Origin: Peronospora farinosa
Taxonomy: Eukaryota; Oomycota; Peronosporomycetes; Peronosporales; Peronosporaceae
Reading direction: 5' to 3'
NCBI GenBank assembly: GCA_947646735.1
Contig: CANTFK010000189.1
Span: 124,001-188,000 of the forward strand
Length of the DNA stretch: 64,000 nt
A program made the translations under genes and the position numbers. The notes under the pieces were generated by a model. The model did no database searches. It was not told the DNA's origin and worked only from the letters and a program-made list of their open reading frames with translations. Shown here in pieces: positions 40,077-52,088 of the stretch. Positions within the stretch are counted from its first letter, which is position 1. Each line of letters opens with the position of its first letter.

Positions 40077-41708
40077 ATGACAAACGATACACGTAGAAGC
40101 ACGTCCTGCGTAATCCGCTGGGGTCTTTTGAAGACGCTGGCGCTCGTGTTGCTTCTCCTCGGCGCACTTACGACAATCCTTCGGATCGCGGAAATATCGA
40201 GTATCATTTCTTTAAACGCGATGGAATCGACAGTAACACAACTAAAGAACAACCGTGTAAAACGTATTGAAACGCCCTATGTCTATAAAGATAAAAAGAT
40301 TCAGCAAATGTGCTTTACTTCTCGAGATATGGGAATTTTTTCAGCCATACGCCAAGCAGCCAATAATTTCTGCATGGAGGGAGGGTGGGATCGTGCAAAA
40401 GAGGGTCCAGTAAGTATAAAGAAGGCAACAAAAGTGTCGCTTTATCAAGTTGAGGGAGGAATTGAAACGGCGATATTTCAAAACTTAATGTTGGATTTTG
40501 TGGGTGTAGCCATCTATCGTCCTATTAAAACTATGGCACATGACGGAGGACGTCATGATCCGAGATTTGTCTTTAATCTGAGATTGATTAATTGTGTATG
40601 TGATGAACTTGCTGAATATTATAGTAACCGTCTAGGATCTCAAGAAGGTAGCATACAACAGATTTGGTATCAAAGGTTAGTGTCGCTACCGCAAAATTCA
40701 TATCCAATGGCGACCATTTGTTCTCCAAATACGAGACGATCGGAGTGGGATTTTGTCAAATATCCAAGAAAAGGACCAGATTATAACGAGACAGTGGTGT
40801 TTGAAGACCCCGTGGTGCTCATAGCACGTAGAGACGACCATAACCCTTTTTTTCAGATTGCGGCTGCGTTTAACGTGTGGATTATGTTCAAGGCACTGAA
40901 TTGGGATATTACCAAGACCCGTGTCATTCATTTGGATGCTGGCTATCCTACACCGATAGATACATTGCACAAGGCTTTGCTAGGGCCAAACCATGAGATT
41001 GTTGACGGAGCGACGTTAATGGGTAAACGCGTGCACTTCCGTGGCAGCGTGTTACTTGCACCTTATGAGAATACGGGTCCTATGATGCAACATTTAAATG
41101 ACCATGAGCCGTGCCATGAGTCGGAACTGATCGAGACATTTCGCGCCGAGTCTCTTCAAGCCCTTAATATAACACCGGATATTGAACGCGAGCTTGGCGT
41201 TACTAAGATCCGGCCACTAATGGTGACGGTAATTAGTCGTCGGCCATATGGAGGACGTATCATGCACCGCGTCTGGGAAAATGAGGATGAGGTAATCGCG
41301 AGCATGCAGGCTGAGTACAAGGATCTAAACGCGGGGTTTCGCTCGATCGACTACGTAAACTTAACGCTACACGAACAGATAAAAAATACCATCGAGAGCG
41401 ACATGATCATTAGCATGCACGGTGCTGGTCTCGCGAATGTAATTTGGACACGTCCGATGACTACAGTGGTGGAGATTTTCCCGAAGCCGAAGAAACGTTG
41501 GGGTTACCGAAATATGTGTCAGTTCATGGGTTGCGACTGGCACCAATTTCGCGGTGGTCAGGACATTATTTTTAACAAAGACGACCTAAACGATGTGAAT
41601 AAGGTCATCCCGTACGACGAGTGGATGGCTTTCTTCCACCCGTTATTCCAAAAAGCCTATGGCGCTTTTAACGAGCAACAAGCATTGTTACGCGGAGAAG
41701 CATCGTAA
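40077..41708 (+). CDS. Type II membrane glycosyltransferase, DUF563/GT61 family
   Basis: A 543-residue protein in one exon. Residues about 14-36 form one hydrophobic anchor after a short basic N-terminus (WGLLKTLALVLLLLGALTT), so it is probably a type II Golgi/ER membrane protein with a lumenal catalytic domain. The C-terminal third carries the GT61 signature: VTVISRRPYGGRIMHRVWEN (about 398-417), then NLTLHEQIKNTIESDMI, SMHGAGLANVIW (446-457) and TTVVEIFPKP, where the donor nucleotide-sugar would bind. Known relatives transfer xylose, GlcNAc or arabinose to glycans (EOGT- and plant XYLT-like enzymes); the substrate here cannot be told. Several Cys in the lumenal part could form disulfides. 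The start ATG at 40077 is the first in frame and gives the anchor. Confident for family, not for substrate. Confidence 0.85.
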   Translation: MTNDTRRSTSCVIRWGLLKTLALVLLLLGALTTILRIAEISSIISLNAMESTVTQLKNNRVKRIETPYVYKDKKIQQMCFTSRDMGIFSAIRQAANNFCMEGGWDRAKEGPVSIKKATKVSLYQVEGGIETAIFQNLMLDFVGVAIYRPIKTMAHDGGRHDPRFVFNLRLINCVCDELAEYYSNRLGSQEGSIQQIWYQRLVSLPQNSYPMATICSPNTRRSEWDFVKYPRKGPDYNETVVFEDPVVLIARRDDHNPFFQIAAAFNVWIMFKALNWDITKTRVIHLDAGYPTPIDTLHKALLGPNHEIVDGATLMGKRVHFRGSVLLAPYENTGPMMQHLNDHEPCHESELIETFRAESLQALNITPDIERELGVTKIRPLMVTVISRRPYGGRIMHRVWENEDEVIASMQAEYKDLNAGFRSIDYVNLTLHEQIKNTIESDMIISMHGAGLANVIWTRPMTTVVEIFPKPKKRWGYRNMCQFMGCDWHQFRGGQDIIFNKDDLNDVNKVIPYDEWMAFFHPLFQKAYGAFNEQQALLRGEAS

Positions 41709-42141
41709 AAATAGCGGTTATTTGCGCAGACTATATACTCCAGCTTTCACTAAGACTTGGATTCTAGACCGCCATGGAGGATGAACAACGCGAGCATTGG
41801 CTTATTTTGACGAAGCAGTAAAGCGAAATAGTACGAATGTGACCTCAATCAAGAAGAAGCCCTTGGTAAGGTTATACTTGGAGTACTTGAATGCAGGGCT
41901 GTAGAGTGAATGAAGCGTTACTCTCTCTTTCTTACGTTTGTTCAAGTACTTCATTAAACCATATGTGAATTGCATTGATATATATTCTAACGTTGACAAT
42001 TACGTGTCGGGGTTTCTAATGTGTATGTATGTGTGTTGCGAAGTATTGCAGGTGCTAGCGTCGTAGCAAGTTCTGAATTGGCAGTAGCAACTTAATCTGC
42101 CTCAAAATAAAGTCCTTCAATACATGAAGGTCTCTTGAGTA
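41709..42141. other. Spacer between convergent genes
   Basis: About 430 bp between the glycosyltransferase stop and the end of the minus-strand Cys/His-repeat gene; it contains the 3' UTRs of both. Nothing else recognised. Confidence 0.4.
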
Positions 42142-42861
42142 TTAGCATTTGTGCTGGTGGTACTGAGTGATGTTGATGTTGTTGTGCACCTGTGCAATGT
42201 ACTGCTTCTCTTCGAAATGCAACGTGCACAGGTGGTCGGTACGTTCGTAGGCCGGACGTGCACAGCTTTCCATGGCGCAGCGCTTGCCACCACCGTGGGC
42301 CCAGCAAACACCGTTGGAAACGGAGATAGTTGTGCAGCCAAGGGAGGCGCAGAGTGTACCACCGCCATGGGACCAGCAGACACCTTTGGTCTTGGCGCGG
42401 TTGGCGCAGTCCGGGACCTTGCACTTGACCGAGCCACCGTGGCGCCAGCAGCGACGTGCATGTTTGGCTCGACTTGTGCAGCCGTCAATCATGCAGTACT
42501 TGCTGCCTTTTTTGACGACCGTGCCATTTGCGAGCGCTATTCCAGCCTTGCCTGATACTTTCGAGCTACCATTGGACACACTGATATTCTGGAGCCGGCG
42601 GCGTTTGGCGATTTTGCATTGACCAGAGGGAGGTGCCAGTACTGGAGCAAATGTCTTGTTTGATGATCCTCGCTGCGGCGAAGTCCATGGGAACGAAGGC
42701 AACAACACTGGCTTCGCGATGACCTTGTCGTTTGACAGGATGAAATCAAGAGAGCACTTGTTGACCGGCTTTGATTGCAATTTTGGTTTGAGGCCAAGCA
42801 GCTGTGGCATCTCGATGAAGCTTTGCTGGGAAAGCGGGAGGAATGTGCGGAAGGACATCAT
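42142..42861 (-). CDS. Cys/His-repeat (WRKY19-type zinc finger) protein, intronless
   Basis: The frame is open for 299 codons from 43041, but the more likely start is the double ATG at 42861 (MMSFRTFLPLSQQSF), giving 239 residues. After a basic, Ser/Pro-rich N-terminal half it has four tandem C-x4-C-x9/11-C-x2-H units: YCMIDGCTSRAKHARRCWRH, KCKVPDCANRAKTKGVCWSH, LCASLGCTTISVSNGVCWAH and RCAMESCARPAYERTDHLCT followed by LH. Such repeats, often annotated as WRKY19-like from similarity to a plant protein, are common in oomycetes and are thought to bind zinc. A basic cluster (KIAKRRRLQ) could be a nuclear signal. The paralogue at 56304-57129 has two introns within the repeats that this gene lacks. 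The role, possibly nuclear, is inferred. Confidence 0.75.
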   Translation of the reverse strand: MMSFRTFLPLSQQSFIEMPQLLGLKPKLQSKPVNKCSLDFILSNDKVIAKPVLLPSFPWTSPQRGSSNKTFAPVLAPPSGQCKIAKRRRLQNISVSNGSSKVSGKAGIALANGTVVKKGSKYCMIDGCTSRAKHARRCWRHGGSVKCKVPDCANRAKTKGVCWSHGGGTLCASLGCTTISVSNGVCWAHGGGKRCAMESCARPAYERTDHLCTLHFEEKQYIAQVHNNINITQYHQHKC

Positions 42862-43041
42862 TATGGCGATATAGGGAGGGGATCGTTGTACTCCTGTGGT
42901 AGAGTGGAAAAATTGAGATGTGGGATTTCTGAGCAGTGGACGTGAGATCACCGAGAGCATTTTGTGTGCTGGGTTGACTAACTGTTCAGTCGCGAAGGGA
43001 CCCGAAAGGCGTTGCTTGACATGGAATATTCCACTTGACAT

Positions 43042-45480
43042 GCGTTATCGGTTCCTGGCGTCCTTTTTGTTATCGCCTGGCCTCGTGGTGTCATAAGGTC
43101 AGCAGCAACCGTGCCGCTCCAAAAACTAATATGCATCCCCGACCACAACAGACAAGGCAAACGGATGCCTCGACCGATAAAATGTTACAATCAGTGTCAA
43201 CCCTTCTAGTCAGGAGCATGCTCGGTGTATTGTATATCGACATGTATCGCTTGGTTTCTTCCTCCTTATCAGCGGAAGCAGTTTCTTACGCGCTTTCGTA
43301 GACCGTTTTTCTCTTGTAAGTAGAGGTCAGTCCAGGTCGCTGTTGGCAGGGCGAACCAGACTACTTGGTCGCGACTGGTGCGCTATTTGTCTTTAGTATT
43401 GTGCGCGAAGAGGCACGAAACTGAACTTGAAGTTATAGTACCACTCCGACCGTTGAATCGTACAGCTTCACGTACATGTATATCAAGTCAACCGTAACCT
43501 GGGTCGTTGAGACAAGAGACACGAAAACGATACTAGGGGCGAATCAGCAAACTCCATGATTCTGGTGTGCTGCCTAGGGGCAAGTTGCAAAGTGTGTGTC
43601 ATGTTTCCAGCCAAAAACGAAGAAGGTGCCAACTTAATGATAGGCCGGTCACAAAAGTCGCAAGTAAAGAAATTGCTTTGTGCCAGGAATGGCTTCATTA
43701 TTAGCACATACGGGCAAAAAAAGTTGGAGAACCAGCATGTTCGCATGAACAGCAGGCTGGAACAGGATGATCTTCCCTGCGTCTAGCAATTGAATGCTAG
43801 TTTGTAGAGGATCGTAGCTGCCTCGCTCGCCATCGTTTTGGTCAGTCGTGACCACTTATTGTGAAGCCATTCGTAGATCCTGTAGGTAGCCGTTACTAAG
43901 CTTGTGCTTGGAATGTGCAAGCTGACCTCCTTGAAAAAGTCGTCGTACGTGACCGCGCAAGCCGTTAAAGTCCTTTTCTTCAAGTTTCGACAAATGCCTC
44001 TTCCTGACCCGATATCTCATTTCTCATGGGCGCATATACGCAGCAGCTTCAACCAATTCTCGAATTTGAAATGCCTTCGCACTGGACGCAATCAGTGCTG
44101 ATGTGATTGCCGTGCTATCATTAATTCATTAAGCTTCCTGTAGCTATTCCTAGGATGAAGTGACGCTATGAACAATGACAAGATGACTTGTTTGTTGGTT
44201 TGTTTTCGTATGTAATACGCAACGTTAATTGCACTTTGCCAAGCTGAACTTTTGTGGTCCGACCTCAGCTCAGAAAACTGAACCTTGAAACGACCCGAGC
44301 ACGATGTCTTCTTAAACTGACAGGCGACACGGAAAGTTTCCTACAGGTTTTGTCTATAGTCTTGCGGGACATCGGAGTGGTGACAGCTTGTTGTTTACTT
44401 CAGGAAGGTAGAAGTACAGAATAAGCGCTTCGAAGATCCACGAGACTCCGTGCTGCTCTAGCGCAGTCTTTTGTGTCTTAGTAAATCTGTTATTGCCGAG
44501 ACAGCTCTTGGCGGCACTTTGACTTGAGATGCAAGTTTTGTGGCATGTCCGGACTCTCGATCCAAGAAAATTGTTTTGCTCCTCATGCAATTTCTCGTTC
44601 TCCTATCAATATCTGCAACGTCTTTTCGAAACGAAGCAGCTTTTGTGCGTTGTACCTGCCTATGTAGATGAATTCATATGTCAAGAAAGATTTTCTGGTT
44701 CTGACAGACGGGAGGTGTCGACGGCTTCGTCTTCGTCGTGAGACGTTAGTAAGTAGGTTGTGGTGACGGACGCAGATGAACCTGACCATTTGCACGAAGA
44801 AAGTTATACGGACGAGAAACCCGCTTCACCCTTCGTTCTTGTATCGACCCAAAAACGTACGAGTTTATCTGTTGGCGACAAACATTTGCGTCATCATGCA
44901 CGACCTCCAAGAAGTAAGTCCTTTTTGTCCATACGTCTCCAGTGGGCTCAATTACTGATCATTACTGAGGACCTTGTGCCTGTTTCTGGAAGCGTGCGTG
45001 CCTTACATGAGCAGAGAAGCTTTTACAGAGAACAAAACGAGGAAATACGTTGCGATATATTCTACTCCAAAAAGTAAGTAGGCCGCTCTGTCCACACGCT
45101 TTTGCGTGGATCCTACTCGGTTGCTCGATGCGACTATGACAAATTGTTGTCGCTAACTAGCTCAGGACACTGTCAGGTATTTATTACTGCTCGCTGGTCT
45201 TCACTGCACTATCTTCCAGAACCTCCTCCTCTGCCCGAAGCCCTGACTTGTCAATGATTCATATCTACTACGCCGGAATCTACATATATGACTATTGCTA
45301 AGTGCTACCTACAACACAAATCCAGTGGTGTAATATGCAGTACCATTCATTCTTAAGCAACTCTTCTTGACGTTCCTGACAATGATCGATGCCCGATCAC
45401 GAAAAAAATCCCTATGCGAGGCCTATTCAAATGGTTCATTAGATATTCCCTTCATCTCGTCCACCATATCGGGGCGTCAG
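43042..45480. other. Gene-poor spacer
   Basis: About 2.4 kb with only short frames. The most protein-like is a minus-strand frame at 43783-43983 (TYDDFFKEVSLHIPSTSLVT), of 66 codons with no recognised family and no extension on either side. No RNA gene, LTR or repeat was seen. Treated as intergenic, possibly with decayed gene fragments. Confidence 0.45.
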
Positions 45481-45750
45481 ACAGAGGACTGGCTCAAGGC
45501 CGAAAAGAGTTTTGACGACGTTTGAAATATTTTGGAGTTGAACGGGCTGACCGGCGATGCTCTCAACCCAGCTACTACGAACTACAAATACTTCAAGTAC
45601 TTTGAAAATGCTAAACGAAAGCAGCTGGTGGAAGACCTTCTGCGCAGAAATATCTCCCCACACAACGTCTGGAACGAGATGAAGCTAGATGACTCATTAA
45701 CTCGGAAGACGACGACGGCTTTAAAACGTTTCAACGCTATGCAGAGATGA
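45481..45750 (+). pseudogene. WY-domain (RxLR-effector-like) pseudogene fragment
   Basis: A 90-codon stretch with the W and Y motifs of the WY fold found in many oomycete RxLR effectors: TEDWLKAEKSFDDV before, and NPATTNYKYFKYFENA after, an in-frame TGA near 45523-45525. A second, weaker unit follows (NISPHNVWNEMKLDDS), then a stop at 45750. Upstream sequence (45361-45480) is open but shows no signal peptide, RxLR or EER motif, so the N-terminal half is missing or lies beyond another break. This is a dead effector-like fragment. Family assignment rests on the motif pattern only. Confidence 0.5.
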
Positions 45751-45756
45751 AGACAA

Positions 45757-46405
45757 CAAGTTGCAGTTAATCAGTATAATGATAATCGTGGCCTAGATAT
45801 TGTCATTGACGTTAGAGATGGACATCAAGAGCTGACAGTAAATGTGGAAGTGTGGGTTAAGTAAGTCCTTTGTGTAATCGATTCACTCGCAATGGCGACG
45901 TTTCGTAATGAAGCAATACTTTACCATGTTGCCACCCAGAAGTTTTATGAACAGAAATTTCAAGTTGTTATGAAGCATACACCACCATTACTATCAATGC
46001 TACTGAGGATGACCATTTGGAACGGATGCGGCAAGAGCTGGCCATGCTATCGGTTTTATAAACAGCTTTAAGGTGGACTGTGGACTTTCAAATGACACGA
46101 TGACAGCGACCTGCTAGCGCAATCGTAATGCTGCAATCATAAAAACTTCCATGAATGTGTAGCTATCCGTGGATAAGTAATGACACCTTCATCGCATTTG
46201 TTCAACAGATACAATAGGAACGCGGAAGCAAACAAAACGGTCACTTTACCCGGTACACTTGGTTGTATTCCGGGCAGCTTCAAACTCTCGAGTGATGGAA
46301 TTATTTAAAATTTGACCTTCTTATGGTTGTTATCGAGATGTTGATTGACATGCAGATACTCCAGCTACATGTTAGCTACAGTTATTGTTTTTGCGTAACT
46401 TGATC
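45757..46405. other. Spacer
   Basis: About 650 bp following the WY fragment. A frame at 45757-45860 stays open after the fragment's stop (ends VNVEVWVK) and runs into a GTAAGT that could be a splice donor, but no partner exon was found. Otherwise no feature. Confidence 0.35.
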
Positions 46406-49179
46406 TCAAGTCCGCTCATGATCCACTTCATCGTTTACGTCCACCACTAACTCCGTCTCCTTCTTCACGTCTGATTTGGTGCTCTCGTCTTCATCATCAA
46501 CGCTGCCATTCGTGCTACTTTCGTCGGCATTCTTTTCCTGGTGACCTTCCTTTTGTTCTATCTCATCAGCTTGATCGGTTTGGTGCTGCTCTTCCAGCTC
46601 ATTCGGTCTACGCTCTTCTTGAACCTCAGCCCCGGCAGGAATATCTACATGGCTTTCTTCTAAAACTTGTGCGTCCGACTCGTCATCCTTTGTGTCACCG
46701 TCTAAGATTTCTCCGCTCTCCTGTTTGTTTGCTGCGAGTGTCGCGTCTATGCTACTCACGGCAGCTTTTGAGGATAAGTTAACTTCCTCAAACTCCCACT
46801 TTTCTCCCACAACCCCGTCCTTCACTTGATCGTTCACTTTGGCCAGGTCCTGGTGTGCAGATTCCGCAACGTTTACTGCATCATCGGTCGCTGCTAAAAC
46901 GTCCTTCTCAGCCAACATTCGCGGCTCTACACGGCACACCAACTCCTCTTCACGTTTCTCAACGGATATGGCTCCATTTTCTTCCAGCTCGTTTAGCGAA
47001 GCCAGTACTAATTGACCCTCCTTCATTTCATCCGTTTCAGCGTCGGTTAGCTTCATAAGCAGAGATGCAATTCGAACAAGTGTGTCCACAAACTCTTCCT
47101 TGTTGTTGTCACTAAGGAATACCACGAGTGCTGCGACGACACGGTCATCGCGCGCTTTGACCATTTGCACAAGACGCTCTGCCCTATCGCGAGGTAGCTT
47201 TCCACATCGTGTCAACGCGGGGATCCAATCGACTACCATTGCACGGCAGTGACGCTCCCAAGCTGCCAATTCAACCAAGATTTCGAGCGTGTCCGCAAGT
47301 TCAGTCGTGTCTTGATCCTCTCTGTATACATCAACTGCAGCAAGTAAACGAGGATCGTGAGACTTCAACAGCAATATCAACAACTGAATCTGCCACAAAT
47401 CTAGACGTTTGCTCGTTCCAAAATCCGCAAGTAGCTGTAATATAGCCTGCATCTCATCAACGGACTCGTCTTTCTCTTTCTCACGTCCAAAGCGCGCATG
47501 CTTCACCACTAGTAACAAAGTGTCTTCCAACTCGTGGACATCACCATCAGCGTGAAAAGCCTCATTGGCAGCTTGCAGAGCTTCGTTTTTACCACGAAAC
47601 AATACCAAAAGTCCGGCGGCATCACCACTCTGTAACACACCGCGCTGCTGCATTGCGCGTACGACATCTTCGAGGTTCAGACCGCTGGCAGGCGCACCAT
47701 CTAGACCAATTTGCTCACCCTGGCAGTGTTTAATCTGCCGCTGCAGTTTAGCCACACGTTGCAATGTATCCAAAAGCTCATTTTCATCACCATCACCTGC
47801 AAAGACCTCGTAAGCGCTCTCCAACAAGTTGTGTCGCTGATTAACCATTTGAAGCAACGCGGTCACATCAGCTGATGTTAGCTGTTGTTGCGTTTGCCAT
47901 TGTCCTAATAGGAAGCTCAAGTGTCGTTGCCACTCGAACGAGCCACTGTTGTCGTCGCTATCTTCCAATTGATTCACTTCTCGAACAGCGTCATCCATAC
48001 CATGTGCAAAAGCAGCAGCTGCTTTCTCCTCGTCACCAAGTTCCATTGTAATCTCCTCCACGATACTCACCAATGCATTTCGAAGTATCTTTACATCACC
48101 ATAATCGCTTTGTTTAAAAACTCGCAGTATCTGCAATACTTGATAATCTTCTTGCTCAATCAGAGCCTTTAGAATATCCAACTCCAAGCTCGTCAGCAAG
48201 TGTTGAGCATGCAAAGAGGTCACGAGATCCACTTCAGAAGTACCAAAAGCGTTTCTTCCCCTTTTTTTACGAGCCAATTGCCTTGTTTGATTCCTTTTCT
48301 CAGACTTTTTCCTTTATTTTTCTTGCTTAAAATTGGCTTGACTGGTTCACAGCCGACTAGTGAAAGTCTCTTGGCTATTGTATTCAAGTCCACCATATTA
48401 TCTCCATCATCAACACTATAGCTCTGTAGTGTTTTCCACAGGACTTTATCCTCATTTACAATAAGCTCCAATAAATTTGCACCGTGTTTCTCTGACAGCA
48501 TGTGTTTATCCAGTAATTTTTCAATTATTGCCAATAATTTCATGGTTTCAATAAATTGATGGTACTTCATCACTTGAGACTTGCAAAATTTCTGTCGAAT
48601 GTCATCAGCTAAAGCCAAAATTTGTATCTGAACCTGTGAACTTGAGCTTTTCATGCCAATAGAAACCACTTTCTTGGCCATGAGTTCCATATAAAGCACT
48701 TTTTTCGTCGTTTCCAAGTCATTAAATTGAGGTTTATTGGACGTTGAAGATTCGTGATCCTGTAACATCGGTTCGTCATGGAAATGTCTCAGCAGAGCCG
48801 ACTTGTGGTCGGTTTCAAATGATTGCACCATTTGTTGCAATTGTTCCGTTTCTGTGTTGAGCAAATTTCCCTTTTGGGAGGTTGCCGATGGCATAAAAAG
48901 GACAGTCACGTGTCCAACAAGAAGTTGTGGGACTTGACACGCAACAGAAAGCGGGACCAGACGTGGCATTACTGAAGAAGGACGTTTTTTGTATCGATTG
49001 GAACGAAAGGATGACGACGGCTCGTACGTTACTTGGAAGCCACGACAGACATCATTGGGATGTTGCAAAGCTGCACGGACCAACAACTCAAGTTCCTGTG
49101 GCTCCATACCAGCGTAAAGACCGATGGTCGCCTTGGACGAAGCATCCGAGAGCTCCACATATGTGACGTCACTTCCCAT
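46406..49179 (-). CDS. Large helical-repeat protein with acidic tail, split by one frame break
   Basis: Two minus-strand frames form one gene. The upstream frame starts at ATG 49179 (MGSDVTYVELSDASSKATIG; an ATG at 49305 is also possible) and runs to 48220. The downstream frame covers 48277-46406 (about 620 codons) but begins without ATG, and its basic start overlaps the end of the first. An N-terminal domain (LYAGMEPQELELLVRAALQH, PLSVACQVPQLL) is followed by at least six copies of a 70-105 residue helical repeat, one in the upstream frame (LSEKHGANLLELIVNEDKVL) and five in the other, with pattern L-x-x-L-[IV]-x9-A-x-x-x-[FY]-x-x-D-x-D-x-x-E-[LF]-x-D-T-L. The last 200 residues are very acidic (Glu/Asp-rich). 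The break lies among A runs at about 48262-48310 and may be a frameshift or a short unseen intron. The family is not recognised. Confidence 0.65.
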
Positions 49180-49305
49180 GCGAACGAAAATGACTTGGGA
49201 TTTGTATGGAAACGATCTAGTGGCAGAATAACGGATACTAGGTAATATGGTGTGGACGACGTGATTGTACCAATTTGTAGCTTTAATACCGGTATGAGGC
49301 AGCAT

Positions 49306-52088
49306 ATGACTTTTTACTTATATTATTATTTTGAATCTACTTACTACTTTTAGTAATACTTTTTTTTATATGATACACGTTGATGCGTAAAAATTAGTAC
49401 ACATATCAGTCATATAATACATGCACCCGGAACGAAAGCGCGAAACTGCTTGAATATTATAATACATACGATCATACGCTTGCAGATGTTCTTGTACATA
49501 TTTTAGACCTGCTTGCAACAAACTGGTAGATTACATCGAAGCTCACAATTTGATTCCCGTATACGTCAATATGTAATTCTGGCATTAGAGGACTCAATTT
49601 TACTGATGTGGACAAGTTCCATTACCTGGCGCGGGAGTGTTTGGTATTTTGATATTTTTAGCTCACGATATAAGCACAAAGTATGAATATGTACATTTAC
49701 GACATGTATTAACAGCGCTGACAAAAGGCTACATAGTTATATTGCCACATAACTTCCACTTGATTATTGACCACATCGTTGACGTCATGCACAACGTTAA
49801 AATCTACTCAGCAGGTCTTTTTGTCAATACTCAAGCGTATACAACATCGACGAGTTCCTATTATTGTTTGTTATCATGACCTTAGCAATAATACTAGACA
49901 AACTTGCTGCTCTATCCTTAAGATTGTCTGTTCCAAGGTACAACTCAACCAGCTTCAATCGTTTCAAAACCACTCATCGGCGCCAAAACACCGACGTCTT
50001 TTCATTTTCAGCATCATTTTACCACTGCAATAATCGCAGCTCTGATGCCGACAAACAAGATACGCTGACACATTCTCCGTGCCAAAGCTTTTATACAAAA
50101 AGTACGTCAGCGTCTGCTAGCGCATCATTTTCCTTCTCCTCGTAATTGTTCTACAAGATAGCCCGTCTTCAAATAGCACTAGCGTTCGCAGCAGTCGAGA
50201 ATGGTCAAACTATACCACCCCTAGCTGATTCAGCAGCTTCGCACAAACTATTGTTTGTATTCTTTACTTTCGACATCATCGATATATCCATTGGGCGTCA
50301 TGCAACACAATTTTCATCGTAATTTTCAGCTTGCTGGAAAGCCAAACCAAACGCTGCAAATTGTTAAAAGCTCTTGTAAGCAATATCAAGTGAATGAGGA
50401 GAACAGTCATAGTTGCATCTCGGGCTAGTACGTAGACACAATATTAAACTACGGCATATAAGGTCAAATGGTTGATTGTCTCTGTAACATGGCTTTGTCT
50501 ACTCACTTTGATCTTCAGTTTGAGGCATCAACCATGTCGCGGACCAGCAAGTTCAGACGGTGAAATATACTTGTCCGTTTCATTAGATCACTTGAATTGA
50601 TATCAAGGCGTTATACTGGTTAAACTGCTACAATCTCAACGATATCGTTTCCGAGGAACACACCTGACGAGTGGACGTGTCTGCATGACGCTGACCATGC
50701 CGGCCGTACATGCCAAATACGGCGTTACTATTCAACATGACGCTCATTTGATTGTGCGTCGTCAGGATTATAAACTTGAGAGATCCTTTCTATTCTTATC
50801 CTGGCCCTCTTCACTAAAGCGGCGTAACAATTCTTTACTTTATAATACGCTCTGAGCGCGCGGCCTCCGTAAGGTGTAGTAGGTAGCGACGTGAGTCAGT
50901 TTGCGTAACGCGCAAGACTCATTACTGTGAAGTTGCATCTCAGAACTGTGCAATAAGCATTGACATGACCTGAGATGGCTATTGGGCAACCTTCAGACCT
51001 CGTACAGAGCCAAAAGTGCCGCTTTGAAGAACCCAGCACGATTCTGAAACGTCACCACCGGCAATAAATCATATTTGTCTGAAAAGAGCGTGCTCGCACC
51101 TCATCGATGAATTGGCAGTGCGCCATCGAGTTACACAAGCTGTGTAGTATTCCTCTCCTATCCGAAAGGTTTTCGCTGGTGCTTTGTCTAGTCAACGTTG
51201 TGATAGATTGGGCTTAAAGAAGTTGAATGGTTACGAAAACCATAGCAAAAAAATCAAAACACCCCACACCCACACGCGTCGATTTGAGCTTTTGACGTTT
51301 ATTTTCAGCTACCTGACGCGCGATCATTATTATCCGAAGAGATGCACACATGCTTACTAAGAGGCAATAAATACGAAGCTGAGGAGGAAGTACAGGAACC
51401 GACCGGTACATGTATTGTAAGCACAAGGAGGCTGAATCAATGAAGCTCCAAGAAATTGGACTTGCTAATAAAAAAGTGCAATCATTTTAACTGGTCTATG
51501 TGTGAGCAGCTTATGGTATAGGATTGGAGTGTCATCACCGGTGAGCTGTCGGGAAGGTGATACATCACGGGACCTTCAAGAATCATGCATCATTGTACAG
51601 GTCATGTGATAGTGTAAATAGTAAGGCTATGATATGACCTGTTCGATTATATACCAGCACTAGTATGAGACTCGGCGTATAATCTCATCTAAAAACTTAA
51701 ACTATGGAGCCGTCAACCGAACTCGTTCGACCATACAGTGGTCATTCGGATTTCTTTGTGTGCTTACGGATACGTTGTCTATAATTCAACGGCTATTTTT
51801 CGGAAAGCTTCTGCCGTTTGGCGAAGAATTTTTGTATAGTATAATAATGAGAATTCTTGCTGGTATCTCTTCTATAGTGGAGGCTAAGGGCTACTTTGAA
51901 GGATAACATCTTAATTGAGCCATTAACAAGAACCCGGCCAAGCGCTTTTGCTGCTGACACGTTTTGTTTAACTTCATGTTTATAAGAAGCTACAGGGTAT
52001 AGCATCAACCTTAAAACAAAGCGCGATGGTAAAAATTGGCGTGTAAATTTATATATATACTTGGCGACAACGACAACGACATTGAGTA
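49306..52088. other. Gene-poor spacer of 2.8 kb
   Basis: AT-rich, with no open frame above about 100 codons. The longest (51793-52095, minus) is low complexity and hydrophobic at one end and has no homology I recognise. No repeat, tRNA or LTR edge was seen. Confidence 0.45.

Noticed and set aside
43783..43983. Minus-strand 66-codon frame as an effector
   Set aside because: No signal peptide, no WY pattern and no extension; composition alone is not enough.
44760..45077. Plus-strand 105-codon frame upstream of the WY fragment as its N-terminal exon
   Set aside because: No signal peptide or RxLR, wrong spacing, and no splice signals joining it to 45481.
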